A stretch of DNA of 22,971 nt from Roseburia sp. CAG:309 (GCA_000434115.1 FR893992.1:1-22971); one strand, 5' to 3'. Counted from the stretch's first letter, positions 1 to 7,930 are shown. Numbers and translations: made by a program. The notes: generated by a model not told the origin, from the letters alone.

Positions 1-64
1 TTGGTTTAAACCAAAAAAATTCGTTTTGAACCATAAAATCACGAGAGAAGTTTGGTTTAAATGG
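1..64. repeat. AT-rich palindrome and related half-sites at window edge
   Basis: Positions 1-14 form a perfect 14-base palindrome, TTGGTTTAAACCAA. Related sequences follow at about 21-35 (TTCGTTTTGAACCAT) and 50-64 (GTTTGGTTTAAATGG). Such spaced, degenerate palindromes could be operator sites or remains of an intergenic repeat. The window begins here, so the left context is missing. I see no gene in 1-250. Confidence 0.4.
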
Positions 65-187
65 ATAATATGGCGATTTGGGGCAAAAACTATATGAAGT
101 TTGTATGGTCTGGGCAGAGAAAATGAATTCTGGGTCAAGTACAAAGGCAAAATCGTGTGATCCGGATACAAAAAACATGAAAAAAGT

Positions 188-248
188 CAAAAACACGTAA
201 CAAAGCACCTCAAAAACGCGTAACAAAACGCCTCAAAAACACGTAACG
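188..248. repeat. 23-bp tandem direct repeat, about 2.6 copies
   Basis: Two full 23-base units (188-210 and 211-233) and a partial third (234-248) share the core CAAAAACRCGTAACAAA followed by a C-rich end. The same AAAAACACGT string recurs at 672-681, just after the pseudogene pair. There are no spacers, so this is not a CRISPR array. The unit lies directly upstream of a promoter and could be regulatory or simple slippage. Confidence 0.7.
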
Positions 249-252
249 ACAG

Positions 253-281
253 TTGACAAACGGCGAAAAATGGGGTATTTT
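253..281 (+). promoter_or_regulatory. Predicted sigma-A promoter of the decayed MFS gene
   Basis: TTGACA at 253-258 and TATTTT at 276-281 are separated by 17 bases. A long reading frame opens at the TTG inside this -35 box, but that TTG is better read as promoter than as a start codon. Confidence 0.55.
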
Positions 282-323
282 TAAGAAAAATAAAAATCTG
301 AGAAAAGAGAGAGGAAATCGATC

Positions 324-563
324 GTGCAGACCCCAAAACTACCAAAGAACCATGACCGCCTGTTTTATCGCCTATATGGTGCAGGCGGTTGTCAATAATT
401 TTGTACCATTGTTATTTGTAACATTTCAGCAGACCTATGATATCCCGATGGCGAAGATCACGCTGCTGATCACACTGAATTTCCTGATCCAGCTGGTGAT
501 CGACCTTTTGTCAGCCGGATTCGTGGACAAGATCGGATACCACGCGTCAGTAATTCTGGCACA
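324..563 (+). pseudogene. MFS transporter, 5' fragment (frameshifted and truncated)
   Basis: The fragment encodes about 75 residues of an MFS transporter N-terminus: a first membrane helix (ACFIAYMVQAVVNNFVPLLF), a second helix from about 450, and the loop AGFVDKIGYHAS, which resembles the MFS motif A region. The reading frame containing these residues has no good start. A GTG at 324, 11 bases after an AGAGAGG ribosome site, lies in another frame. Removing one A from the CCCCAAAA run at 331-338 joins that GTG to the transporter frame and gives a natural N-terminus (MQTPNYQRTMTACF), so a one-base insertion is likely. After about position 555 the sequence changes to the tail of an acetyltransferase gene. 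A full MFS protein has about 400 residues, so this is a remnant. Confidence 0.7.
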
Positions 564-671
564 TATCTGTACGAGCGTCTTGGCTTTGTGCAGCTGGGGG
601 TTATTCCGGGCGGCTTCCGGATGAAAGACGGATCGTACGAGGACATTTGTCCGTATTACCATAACTTGTAA
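552..671 (+). pseudogene. GNAT family acetyltransferase, 3' fragment
   Basis: In a frame different from the transporter, the sequence reads NSGTYLYERLGFVQLGVIPG and continues as GFRMKDGSYEDICPYYHNL to TAA at 669-671. LYERLGF is the typical motif near the C-terminus of GNAT N-acetyltransferases, and GGFRMKDGxYEDICPYYH is a familiar tail for this subfamily. Only about 39 residues remain, without the acetyl-CoA binding region. The fragment directly abuts the truncated transporter, which suggests that a deletion removed the 3' end of one gene and the 5' part of the other. It would not be translated in frame from the upstream start. Confidence 0.7.
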
Positions 672-725
672 AAACACGTCATTTTGCCCGTTCGTGTCAT
701 ATTTGGTTCTTTCGTGTTAAGAGTA

Positions 726-754
726 TTGAGAAGTACCTGTATTTATGTTAAAAT
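726..754 (+). promoter_or_regulatory. Predicted promoter of the DUF6273 protein gene
   Basis: TTGAGA at 726-731 and TAAAAT at 749-754 with a 17-base spacer lie about 45 bases before the gene start at 797. Confidence 0.55.
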
Positions 755-796
755 GATTGCATTTTACAGGAAACCGAAAGGAAAAGGAGAATGAAT

Positions 797-3178
797 ATGG
801 CAAAAAAAGGGAAAAAATTACTGGCACTGATGCTTGTGGCTGCTCTTGTACTGGGGGGCGGAAACGGTGGAGTGATACAGGCAGCAGAGGATTATGAAGT
901 GAAAGATCCGGTCAATACCATGGCGGATGGAACCGGTATCACGACCTGGGACTGTGTGTACTTTGGAAATTACATACAAAAGGATACCAATGGCGATGGT
1001 AAAGTAACCGATGAAGATGAAAAACAGCCGATCAAATGGCGGGTGCTGTCGGTAGAGGAAGACGGGACGGCGCTTCTTTTGGCAGACAAATTGCTGGATA
1101 TACAGCCTTTTGATAAAAATGCGAAAAACGACTGGGAAGCCTGTACTCTTCGTACCTGGCTGAATTCTACCTTTTTGAATGCCGCTTTTACCGAAGCGGA
1201 GCAGGAGGCGATCGCAGAGACGGAATTGGAAACAGAGAGTGCTGCGACCGTAACGGACAATATTTATCTCCTGTCGTTAGAGGAGGTAAGCAATCCGGAG
1301 TATGGATTTCATCCGTCGAGCGATTGTGAGAGCAATACAAGAAAAGCAGAAGGTACGGATTTAGCGGTGGTTGCTAATTATTGGTGGCTGCGTACGCCGC
1401 GTAAAGACGTTGATAATTGTGTTTGTTGGATTGATTCAGAAGGAAAGAATACACAAAATTCTTTTATTCCAAATGTATCTCAATGGATCCGCCCTGCCCT
1501 GCGGTTAAAGCTTTCTGACAGAGCACACTGGAGTTATGCGGGTACGACAGCATCCGAAGAACTCGAAGTGACCGTCGAAAATCCGACGGCGGGCAGCCTG
1601 TTTTCCGGTACCGTACGGGGATCTGAAAATATTGATACTGACAGGAGCACGGTTTCCTGGCAGAAAAAGGAAGAGGGAAAATGGGTCGATGTCGCGAAAG
1701 ATGAGAGAGCACAATTACAGCAGGTGTACCGCGCCTGTGTTACCCTGAAAGCAAAAGAGGGAAGTTCGTTTGTCGGCTGTGATTATGCCCGGTTCAATGG
1801 AGAACAGGTGCGACTGACGAAAAAGGATGATGGCAGCCGGACATTCGTCTGTCCGGTTTACAATTATGGAGTGAAAAATCCGACTAATCCGGAGGCGGAT
1901 GGAAGCGGAACTTCTACCTGGGACTGCGTATATTTTGGAAAATATTACCAGAATGATACCAATGGGGATGGCAAGGCCGATGAAACAGATGAAAAAGAGC
2001 CGGTCAAATGGCGTGTACTGTCCGTGGACTCTGCCGGAAATGCCTTACTTATGGCAGATAAGATTCTGGACTACAGAAATTTTAATGATAACGAAGCAGG
2101 TGACATTGCCTGGGGACAGAGTGATATGCGGAAATGGCTCAATTCTACCGGCGGGTTGGAGGAAGATCCGGGATTTTTGCAAACCGCATTTACCGAACAA
2201 GAGCGGGCAATGATCCGGTATAGAGAAATAGAGACGATTGTGGATAGTGATATTTTAAAAAACTGGGATTCTGTTTTCCTTTTATCGACACAAGACTCTG
2301 TCAATGCCGGCTATGGATTTTGGACTAAGGATAAAGAAAGCAAAAACAGAGTGGCAGAAAGTACTGCCTATGCAGCGGGAAAACAGCAAACGGTGGAAAA
2401 TCAGTGGTGGCTGCGTACGCATTCTTGGGTGTCATCGGCGGAAACAGCAGCTAGAGTTTTTGTAAAACCGGATGGAACAGTTACCGGTGATGGGGTTCAA
2501 AATAACACCTTTTACGGGGTTCGCCCGGCACTGTACATAAATTTAGATGACTTTACCCAATGGACCTACGCGGGAACGGTGGATGCAGACGGCAATACGA
2601 AAGAGCCGGTGCGGCTTTCTGTTGACAGTCCGGTGCATGGAAGAGGATTTTACGCGGAAACAATGGGATTCCATGAGGCAGACTGGGCGGTGACAGCAGA
2701 GAACTGGCAAAAAAAGGAAAATGGAAACTGGATGGACGTGGAAGTCGAAGAATTGGCAGAAGCAGAAGGAGTTTATCGTCTGCGGACGCAGGTGGTAGCC
2801 GAGAAAGAAAACATGGAAGCACCGTGTGTTCTGAATCAGGGAAAGTATGCGCAGGTCGAAGCAAACGACGATGGTACCTTTACGGTCTATTGCACGTTTT
2901 CCAATTACGGACTGGCAGATCCTTCGGAGACAGAGGACGAGGGAAAGCAAGTGACGACGTGGCATACGATCTGGGTGACAGAGAATGAGACGGAGAAAGA
3001 AAATCCGATGAAATGGCGTGTGTTATCCGTAGATGCGTATGGAAATATTACGCTTGCCACCGATCCGTCCATGGGCGTAGAAGAGAGGAAAAACCGGACC
3101 AATCTTTCCCGGATCACAGACTGGTCGTATGCGGGAAAAGTGGATTCGGAGGGCGGATCGGAAGAGATCATGCCGTGA
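797..3178 (+). CDS. Secreted DUF6273 repeat protein, prematurely terminated
   Basis: The 793-residue product starts at ATG 797, seven bases after AGGAG; an in-frame ATG at 791 is too close to that site. A signal peptide (MAKKGKKLLALMLVAALVLG, cleavage near QAA) is followed by two full DUF6273-type domains at about residues 36-240 and 355-600. Each has TWDCVYFG, an acidic DTNGDGK loop resembling a calcium site, KWRVLSV, WLNS, TAFTE and WWLRT motifs. A third domain at about 720-785 keeps KWRVLSVD but jumps straight to the terminal WSYAG, missing roughly 130 internal residues. Between domains lie about 100-residue beta-rich modules with SWQKKE. DUF6273 has no established activity. The frame ends at TGA 3176-3178 but continues homologously downstream, so the protein lacks its linker and C-terminal module. 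Confidence 0.8.
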   Translation: MAKKGKKLLALMLVAALVLGGGNGGVIQAAEDYEVKDPVNTMADGTGITTWDCVYFGNYIQKDTNGDGKVTDEDEKQPIKWRVLSVEEDGTALLLADKLLDIQPFDKNAKNDWEACTLRTWLNSTFLNAAFTEAEQEAIAETELETESAATVTDNIYLLSLEEVSNPEYGFHPSSDCESNTRKAEGTDLAVVANYWWLRTPRKDVDNCVCWIDSEGKNTQNSFIPNVSQWIRPALRLKLSDRAHWSYAGTTASEELEVTVENPTAGSLFSGTVRGSENIDTDRSTVSWQKKEEGKWVDVAKDERAQLQQVYRACVTLKAKEGSSFVGCDYARFNGEQVRLTKKDDGSRTFVCPVYNYGVKNPTNPEADGSGTSTWDCVYFGKYYQNDTNGDGKADETDEKEPVKWRVLSVDSAGNALLMADKILDYRNFNDNEAGDIAWGQSDMRKWLNSTGGLEEDPGFLQTAFTEQERAMIRYREIETIVDSDILKNWDSVFLLSTQDSVNAGYGFWTKDKESKNRVAESTAYAAGKQQTVENQWWLRTHSWVSSAETAARVFVKPDGTVTGDGVQNNTFYGVRPALYINLDDFTQWTYAGTVDADGNTKEPVRLSVDSPVHGRGFYAETMGFHEADWAVTAENWQKKENGNWMDVEVEELAEAEGVYRLRTQVVAEKENMEAPCVLNQGKYAQVEANDDGTFTVYCTFSNYGLADPSETEDEGKQVTTWHTIWVTENETEKENPMKWRVLSVDAYGNITLATDPSMGVEERKNRTNLSRITDWSYAGKVDSEGGSEEIMP

Positions 3179-4198
3179 AATCTTTACTTAAGTGCAGCGG
3201 TGGAGACACCGGAGACTGGAAAAAAATTACAGGACGGTATCACACAGCAATCGACGTTTGTTGCGGCAGAAAATGTAAGCTGGGAGAAAAAGGCTGCTAC
3301 CGGGGAAGGCCGGTGGAGTGCTGCCGCACCGCAGGAAAAAGCGGATCCGGAAACGGTCTATGCCGTTCAGTTTACGGTGGGCCCAAAGCAGGCTGCCACT
3401 GTTTTCCATAAAAATACGCAGCTGTATGTGACGATAAATGGGCAAAAAGTAGCGGTAACCCGGGATGCGGATGGAAATTTCCGTGTGCGGTATGAATTTG
3501 CGGCGACCGCCGGACTTCCGCCGACACCAAGCGCGGCACCGTCGGCAAGTCCGTCAGCCATGCCGACACCATCTGCAAGCGGGACACCGACGGCAAGCCC
3601 ATCTGCAAGCAACGCACCAACGCAAAATCCGACCGTGAGCAGTGCGCCGACGGGAAATCTGTCTGCAAGTGCAGCACCGGGGACGACTGCTCAACCGGGA
3701 GAGACAGGACAGCCGCAGAAACCGGAAGAGACTACGGCACCGGAAGCAAAACCGGCGGAAAAAGGGGAAAAACTCCGTGATAAAAACGGAGCCGGGTATA
3801 TCGTCACGAAGGCGGACAGTAAAAATCCGGAAGTTGCTTATCAAAAGGCAGCTGCCACGAAAGGAACCGTGGTTGTGCCGGATACTGTCGTGGTGGACGG
3901 CACGACGTACAAAGTAACCTCAATTGAAAAGAAGGCATTTGGAACCGGCAAAAAGATCAAAACGATCATACTGGGAAAAAATGTAAAATACATAAAGAAG
4001 GATGCCTTTGCAGACTGTAAGACACTTCGGAAGATTATTGTGAAGACAAAGAAACTGACGAAGAAAACCGTGGCGAAAAAGGCGTTCCGTGGAGTGCGTA
4101 AAAATGTGCGGATCGTTGTGCCGAAAAAGAAAAAGCAGGCATACAGAAAACTTTTTTATCAGAGAGGCCTCAATAAAAAAGTTAAAATCCGTTCATAA
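3179..4198 (+). pseudogene. Detached C-terminal part of the DUF6273 protein: module, PTSA linker, basic LRR_5-like domain
   Basis: Directly after the TGA at 3176-3178 and in the same frame, the sequence continues NLYLSAAVETPETGKKL, which aligns with the module following domains 1 and 2 (for example VRLSVDSPVHGR), then VSWEKK. A Pro/Ala/Ser/Thr linker (about 3520-3760) follows, then a Lys-rich C-terminal domain (about 3761-4195) with KVTSIEKKAFGTGKKIKTII and AFADCKTLRKI, resembling LRR_5/BspA repeats. The first ATG/GTG after the stop is GTG 3200, with no ribosome site, so independent translation is unlikely. One nonsense change, for example CGA to TGA, would explain the split. The C-terminal domain is homologous to those of the three LRR proteins at 8017-15634. 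Confidence 0.72.
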
Positions 4199-4204
4199 AA
4201 CCTG

Positions 4205-4233
4205 TTGACATTCTAAAAGCAAATGACTATAAT
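4205..4233 (+). promoter_or_regulatory. Strong sigma-A promoter of the thrS operon
   Basis: TTGACA at 4205-4210 and TATAAT at 4228-4233 are perfect consensus boxes with a 17-base spacer. Transcription should begin near 4240, just ahead of the T-box leader. Confidence 0.88.
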
Positions 4234-4239
4234 AATCAA

Positions 4240-4524
4240 TAACACATAGAAGAGACGAGTAAAATGTGATAACATGCCAGAGAGTGGTATCGGAGGGCGG
4301 CGTGCAAACAGGCAACTGCCCCGGGCTGGAAGTACCATGATGGGAAGCGTTTGAAAACTAACTCTGAGTGGCCCCAATCCGGTCCGGTGACTCCGTTATC
4401 GTCAAATGAAGCCGGGTATATCCGACTGCCGGAAGTGCAGTCTTATGTACCAAAAAGGGTGGAACCGCGGATGAATATTTCAGCCCGTCCCTTTAAACCT
4501 AAGTGTTTAGAGGGGCGGGCTTTT
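4240..4524 (+). ncRNA. T-box riboswitch leader, threonine-specific
   Basis: The leader carries the T-box sequence AGGGTGGAACCGCGG at 4456-4470, which pairs with the free NCCA end of uncharged tRNA, followed by an intrinsic terminator. A likely specifier is ACC (Thr) at 4334-4336 in the context GGAAGTACCATGATGGG, matching the usual GAA..codon..A specifier loop; this placement is inferred. The downstream gene is threonyl-tRNA synthetase, which supports the specificity. Uncharged tRNA-Thr should stabilise the antiterminator and allow expression. A reading frame of 84 codons across the leader is not considered a gene. Confidence 0.92.
4483..4524 (+). terminator. Intrinsic terminator of the T-box leader
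   Basis: A long stem pairs 4483-4498 with 4505-4520, with two G-U pairs and a 6-base loop, followed by TTTT at 4521-4524 and a GT-rich tail. It lies 13 bases after the T-box sequence, as expected for the regulated terminator. Confidence 0.9.
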
Positions 4525-4622
4525 GTGTGCAGACAGCGAGACATGCAGAAACGAAAAATGCAAAAAGCGAAAAAATGCGTGTCGGGAAAAATGCCGCAGC
4601 CATAGAAAGGAGATCGTAGAGA

Positions 4623-6581
4623 ATGAAAATCACATTGAAAGATGGTTCCTGTAAAGAATATGCAGAACCAATGGCAATTATTGACATTGCAAAAGACATT
4701 AGCGAAGGACTTGCCCGCGTAGCCTGCGTGGCAGAACTTGATGGAGAAGTAGTAGATCTGAGAACAGTAGTAGACGGAGAACATGAATTAAACATTTTGA
4801 CCTTTGACAGTGATGCCGGAAAGGCAGCTTACCGCCACACCGCATCTCATGTGCTGGCACAGGCGGTCAAACGTCTGTATCCACATGCGAAATGTGCGAT
4901 CGGACCGGCGATCGAGGACGGTTTCTATTATGATTTTGATATGGAATCCCTTGACCGTGAGGCACTTGACAAGATCGAAAAAGAGATGAAAAAGATCGTA
5001 AAAGAGGGAGCAGAGCTGAAACGATTTACTCTTCCCCGCAATGAAGCAATTGAATTTATGAAAAAACGCGAAGAGCCTTACAAAGTGGAATTGATCGAGG
5101 ATCTTCCGGAAAACGCCGAGATTTCGTTCTATGAGCAGGGCGAATATGTCGACCTTTGTGCCGGCCCTCATTTGATGAGTACCAAGCCGCTCAAAGCGAT
5201 GAAATTAATCTCCTCCTCCGGTGCTTACTGGAGAGGAAATGAGAAAAATAAAATGCTGACCCGTATTTACGGAACTGCATTTACGAAAAAAGCAGATCTG
5301 GATGCGCATTTGGAGCATCTGGCTGACATCAAAAAGCGCGACCACAACAAACTCGGACGCGAGATGGAATTATTTACCACGGTAGATGTCATCGGACAGG
5401 GACTTCCGCTCATTATGCCAAACGGTGTGAAAATGATCCAGAGAATGCAGCGCTGGATCGAGGACGAGGAGACAAGACGCGGTTATATGAGAACCAAGAC
5501 GCCGCTCATGGCAAAATCCGATCTGTACAAGATCTCCGGCCACTGGGATCATTACAAAGAAGGAATGTTCGTCCTTGGCGACGAGGACAAGGACAAAGAG
5601 GTATTTGCGCTTCGTCCGATGACCTGTCCGTTCCAGTATTATGTATACAAAGCAAGCCAGAAATCCTACCGCGACCTTCCTTGCCGTTACGGCGAGACTT
5701 CGACGCTGTTCCGTAACGAGGATTCGGGCGAAATGCACGGCCTGACCCGTGTACGCCAGTTTACGATCTCCGAGGGACATTTGATCGTCCGCCCGGATCA
5801 GATGGTAAAAGAATTTAAAGATTGTATCGCATTGGCGCAGTACTGCCTGCAGACACTTGGTCTGGAAGAAGATGTAACCTATCATTTATCCAAATGGGAT
5901 CCAGAAAATCCGGAAAAATATATCGGCGAGCCGGAAGTCTGGAATGAGACGGAAGAAGATATCCGAAATATCCTGAACGAACTGAACATTCCGTTTACCG
6001 AGGATGTCGGCGAGGCGGCTTTCTACGGACCAAAAGTAGACATTAACGCCAAAAACGTATATGGAAAAGAAGATACCATGATCACAATCCAGTGGGATGC
6101 CCTTCTTGCCGAGCAGTTTGATATGTATTTTATTGATGAAAAGGGCGACAAAGTCCGTCCTTACATCATTCACAGAACTTCGATCGGATGCTACGAGAGA
6201 ACATTGGCATGGCTGATTGAAAAATATGCCGGTATGTTCCCGACATGGCTTTGTCCGGAGCAGGTCCGCGTGCTTCCGATTTCTGAAAAATATGCCGAGT
6301 ATGCGGATAGTGTTTGCCAAAAATTGACAGCAAGCGGCGTGGATGCGACCGTAGATAACCGTTCTGAGAAGATCGGATTTAAAATCCGTGAAGCGCGCCT
6401 GCACCGTATTCCGTATATGCTCATCGTAGGTCAGAAAGAGCAGGAGGAAAATAAGGTGTCTCTCCGAAGCCGTTACAAAGGCGACGAGGGTCAGGTGGCT
6501 TTGGATGACTTTATTGCGGATATCACAGAAGAGATCCGTACCAAAGAGATCCGCAAGATTGAAGTAAGCGAAGAAAAATAA
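4623..6581 (+). CDS. thrS: Threonyl-tRNA synthetase
   Basis: This cytoplasmic enzyme attaches threonine to tRNA-Thr. The 652 residues match the normal bacterial length. A TGS domain spans about residues 1-60. The editing domain has HTASH (H72, H76) and DLCAGPH (C179, H183). The class II catalytic core is at about 245-540 and the anticodon-binding domain follows. Predicted zinc ligands are C335 (RPMTCPF), H386 (ISEGH) and H517 (IIHRTS), matching E. coli C334, H385 and H511. The familiar MNCP(G/H)H motif reads MTCPFQ here, a variant I believe occurs in clostridial enzymes, so it is probably not a defect. ATG 4623 follows AAAGGAG. The T-box leader controls expression, and two small membrane-protein genes follow without a visible terminator. 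Confidence 0.97.
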   Translation: MKITLKDGSCKEYAEPMAIIDIAKDISEGLARVACVAELDGEVVDLRTVVDGEHELNILTFDSDAGKAAYRHTASHVLAQAVKRLYPHAKCAIGPAIEDGFYYDFDMESLDREALDKIEKEMKKIVKEGAELKRFTLPRNEAIEFMKKREEPYKVELIEDLPENAEISFYEQGEYVDLCAGPHLMSTKPLKAMKLISSSGAYWRGNEKNKMLTRIYGTAFTKKADLDAHLEHLADIKKRDHNKLGREMELFTTVDVIGQGLPLIMPNGVKMIQRMQRWIEDEETRRGYMRTKTPLMAKSDLYKISGHWDHYKEGMFVLGDEDKDKEVFALRPMTCPFQYYVYKASQKSYRDLPCRYGETSTLFRNEDSGEMHGLTRVRQFTISEGHLIVRPDQMVKEFKDCIALAQYCLQTLGLEEDVTYHLSKWDPENPEKYIGEPEVWNETEEDIRNILNELNIPFTEDVGEAAFYGPKVDINAKNVYGKEDTMITIQWDALLAEQFDMYFIDEKGDKVRPYIIHRTSIGCYERTLAWLIEKYAGMFPTWLCPEQVRVLPISEKYAEYADSVCQKLTASGVDATVDNRSEKIGFKIREARLHRIPYMLIVGQKEQEENKVSLRSRYKGDEGQVALDDFIADITEEIRTKEIRKIEVSEEK

Positions 6582-6599
6582 TCGGAAAGGGAGGAGTCT

Positions 6600-6992
6600 A
6601 TGGAGACAAAAAAGATAAATGGAAAAGCGGTTGCCTCGCTGATCCTTTCCTGTTTTTCTGTGTTGTGTTGTGTGACCTGGTATTTTGCCATCATTCTCGG
6701 AATGGTTGGCGTAGTGCTGGGAATCCTTGCATATCGTGAGTCGGCAGCCGGTCAGCGGGATCTGGCTATCGCAGGAATTATCGTGGGAGCTGTGGGAATG
6801 TCGCTCGGAATCGTTTCTGCGGTGCTTTACATCCTGCTCACAAGCGGTTCGGCAGACAGTTTGCAGCAGACATCGCCGGTATCGCCGTCAGCGATCGGTG
6901 TCCCATCGGTAACCCCGTCACCGGACGAACTGCCGGACGATGGCAGCGGCTCGGTAATGTTTGCAGTCCGCCGGCTGCGGATGTGGTTTTAA
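6600..6992 (+). CDS. DUF4190-type small membrane protein
   Basis: This 130-residue protein has strongly hydrophobic segments at about residues 9-45 and 53-82, with a short charged loop (YRESAAGQRDLA) between them. The loop and the GIIVGAVGMSLGI pattern are typical of DUF4190, a small integral membrane family of unknown function. A Ser/Pro-rich tail (about 85-118) lies presumably outside the bilayer. The start follows GGGAGG at a good distance. The gene begins 18 bases after thrS with no terminator between, so it probably shares the T-box transcript. It is paired with a similar gene directly downstream. Confidence 0.8.
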   Translation: METKKINGKAVASLILSCFSVLCCVTWYFAIILGMVGVVLGILAYRESAAGQRDLAIAGIIVGAVGMSLGIVSAVLYILLTSGSADSLQQTSPVSPSAIGVPSVTPSPDELPDDGSGSVMFAVRRLRMWF

Positions 6993-7011
6993 ATAAAAAA
7001 GGAGGAAAATT

Positions 7012-7398
7012 ATGGAAGAAAATGAACAGAGCGTAGTAATACAGAGTGACAAAAAAGGATTTGGGATCGCAGGTCTTATCCTCGGAATCGTTTCCATTCT
7101 CTGCTGTATGTGTTTGGGTGCAGGACTGGTTTTTAGTATCATCGGTGGAATCTTTTCCATCATCAGTGTTATAAAGGGAAGCGGCACCGGAAGAACACTC
7201 GGGATCATCGGTCTCGTGCTGAACATTCTGGGACTTGTACTTAATGCTTTTATGATCGTTTCCTTTGCAATGATGATCGACTGGTCCAATGTCACAGTCG
7301 AGAATCTGCAATCCATCAATAATATTGATCCGAACAACGAAAACGAAGTGATGCAGTGGATGCAGCAGTTTTTCCGCGTAGACATTTCGTCGTATTGA
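7012..7398 (+). CDS. Second DUF4190-like small membrane protein
   Basis: This 128-residue protein starts 19 bases after its neighbour, with an AAGGAGG ribosome site. A short polar N-terminus leads to hydrophobic stretches at about residues 18-48 (GIAGLILGIVSILCCMCLGA) and 60-85, separated by KGSGTGRTLG, the same plan as the upstream gene. A polar tail rich in Asn and Glu follows. The two probably arose by duplication and form the end of the thrS operon. Function is unknown, and a role tied to threonine limitation would be inference from position only. Confidence 0.78.
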   Translation: MEENEQSVVIQSDKKGFGIAGLILGIVSILCCMCLGAGLVFSIIGGIFSIISVIKGSGTGRTLGIIGLVLNILGLVLNAFMIVSFAMMIDWSNVTVENLQSINNIDPNNENEVMQWMQQFFRVDISSY

Positions 7399-7403
7399 TG
7401 CTC

Positions 7404-7423
7404 GAACAGGCGGATGCCTGTTC
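7404..7423. other. Short perfect hairpin after the DUF4190 pair
   Basis: GAACAGGC (7404-7411) and GCCTGTTC (7416-7423) form an 8-base perfect stem with a 4-base loop, right after the stop at 7398. There is no T tract directly behind it. It may protect the mRNA 3' end or work together with the next hairpin. Confidence 0.5.
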
Positions 7424-7440
7424 CGGGTACTGAAAAAACA

Positions 7441-7466
7441 TAGCGGTCGTCACACGATGACCGCTA
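7441..7466 (-). terminator. Terminator shared by convergent genes, overlapping the DUF2752 stop codon
   Basis: An 11-base stem (7441-7451 with 7456-7466, one G-U pair) has a 4-base loop. Read on the minus strand it is followed closely by GTTTTTT, giving a good terminator for the DUF2752 gene, whose last codons and stop (7450-7452) lie within the hairpin. On the plus strand the tail TTACTTTTAT is weaker but could end the thrS operon. Confidence 0.75.
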
Positions 7467-7890
7467 TTACTTTTATGATCCATTGCACCAAAATGAGGAT
7501 CACCGCTACGTAAACATATTCCAGACGAAACGAAAGTCCGTGAAATCGCAGGTTTGTTTTCTTGCGAAAAACCCGTTCAATCGTCTGTGTCACCATAAAA
7601 ATAACATATAAGAGGAAACAATACGGAACGACCGGATGATACAAAAACGAATGAATCAGATCGCCATGCAGAACGGCGGTAAAGGCACGTGTTCCACCGC
7701 ATCCCGGACAGGGAAGTTTGGTGACAAAATGAAACAGGCATGGAGGCAGCCACTCGGTAGGGTGAATCCACCCGATATTGTAAAAAATTACCAGTGCCAC
7801 AAACGGCAGAAAGAGCAGCCAGCCGAGGAGAAAAAGGATATCATCGACAGTATATTTTTGGGTGATTCGTTGTTTATGTAATGTTGGCAT
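7450..7890 (-). CDS. DUF2752 membrane protein
   Basis: The 146-residue product starts at the ATG complementary to 7888-7890, six bases after GGAGGT; the frame is open further upstream, but that part covers the promoter. The signature CPGCGGTRAF at residues 61-70, followed by a small helix (LHGDLIHSF), defines DUF2752, a family of small membrane proteins of unknown biochemical role. Hydrophobic segments lie at about 18-38, 86-102 and 125-146. The two Cys (61, 64) could bind metal or form a disulfide. It is transcribed divergently from the LRR cluster and convergently with the thrS operon. Confidence 0.85.
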   Translation of the reverse strand: MPTLHKQRITQKYTVDDILFLLGWLLFLPFVALVIFYNIGWIHPTEWLPPCLFHFVTKLPCPGCGGTRAFTAVLHGDLIHSFLYHPVVPYCFLLYVIFMVTQTIERVFRKKTNLRFHGLSFRLEYVYVAVILILVQWIIKVIAVIV

Positions 7891-7917
7891 GAGAAACCTC
7901 CGGGTGGTCTTTTTTTC

Positions 7918-7930
7918 TATCATAGTGATA
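7918..7930. promoter_or_regulatory. Candidate operator: TATCA-N3-TGATA palindrome
   Basis: TATCATAGTGATA is an inverted repeat covering the DUF2752 -10 box and lying just upstream of the LRR gene 1 promoter. An identical copy occurs at 12780-12792 ahead of LRR gene 3. A regulator binding here is inferred, not shown. Confidence 0.4.

Noticed and set aside
188..248. Possible CRISPR array
   Set aside because: The 23-base units are directly adjacent without unique spacers, and no cas genes are present in the window.
253..351. TTG start codon for the transporter frame
   Set aside because: The TTG is part of a TTGACA -35 box with no ribosome site, and the residues encoded before 352 do not look like a transporter N-terminus.
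3176..3178. Selenocysteine codon
   Set aside because: The aligned position in the sister modules is not Cys, and there is no obvious stem-loop that would serve as a bacterial SECIS right after it. A nonsense change is simpler.
4351..4605. Small protein gene within the thrS leader
   Set aside because: The frame runs through the T-box and terminator; conserved RNA elements explain the sequence, and no ribosome site is present.
7891..7916. Terminator made of the CCTCC/GGTGG region and the T run
   Set aside because: The possible stem has only about three consecutive pairs, and the region is the leader of the minus-strand DUF2752 gene.
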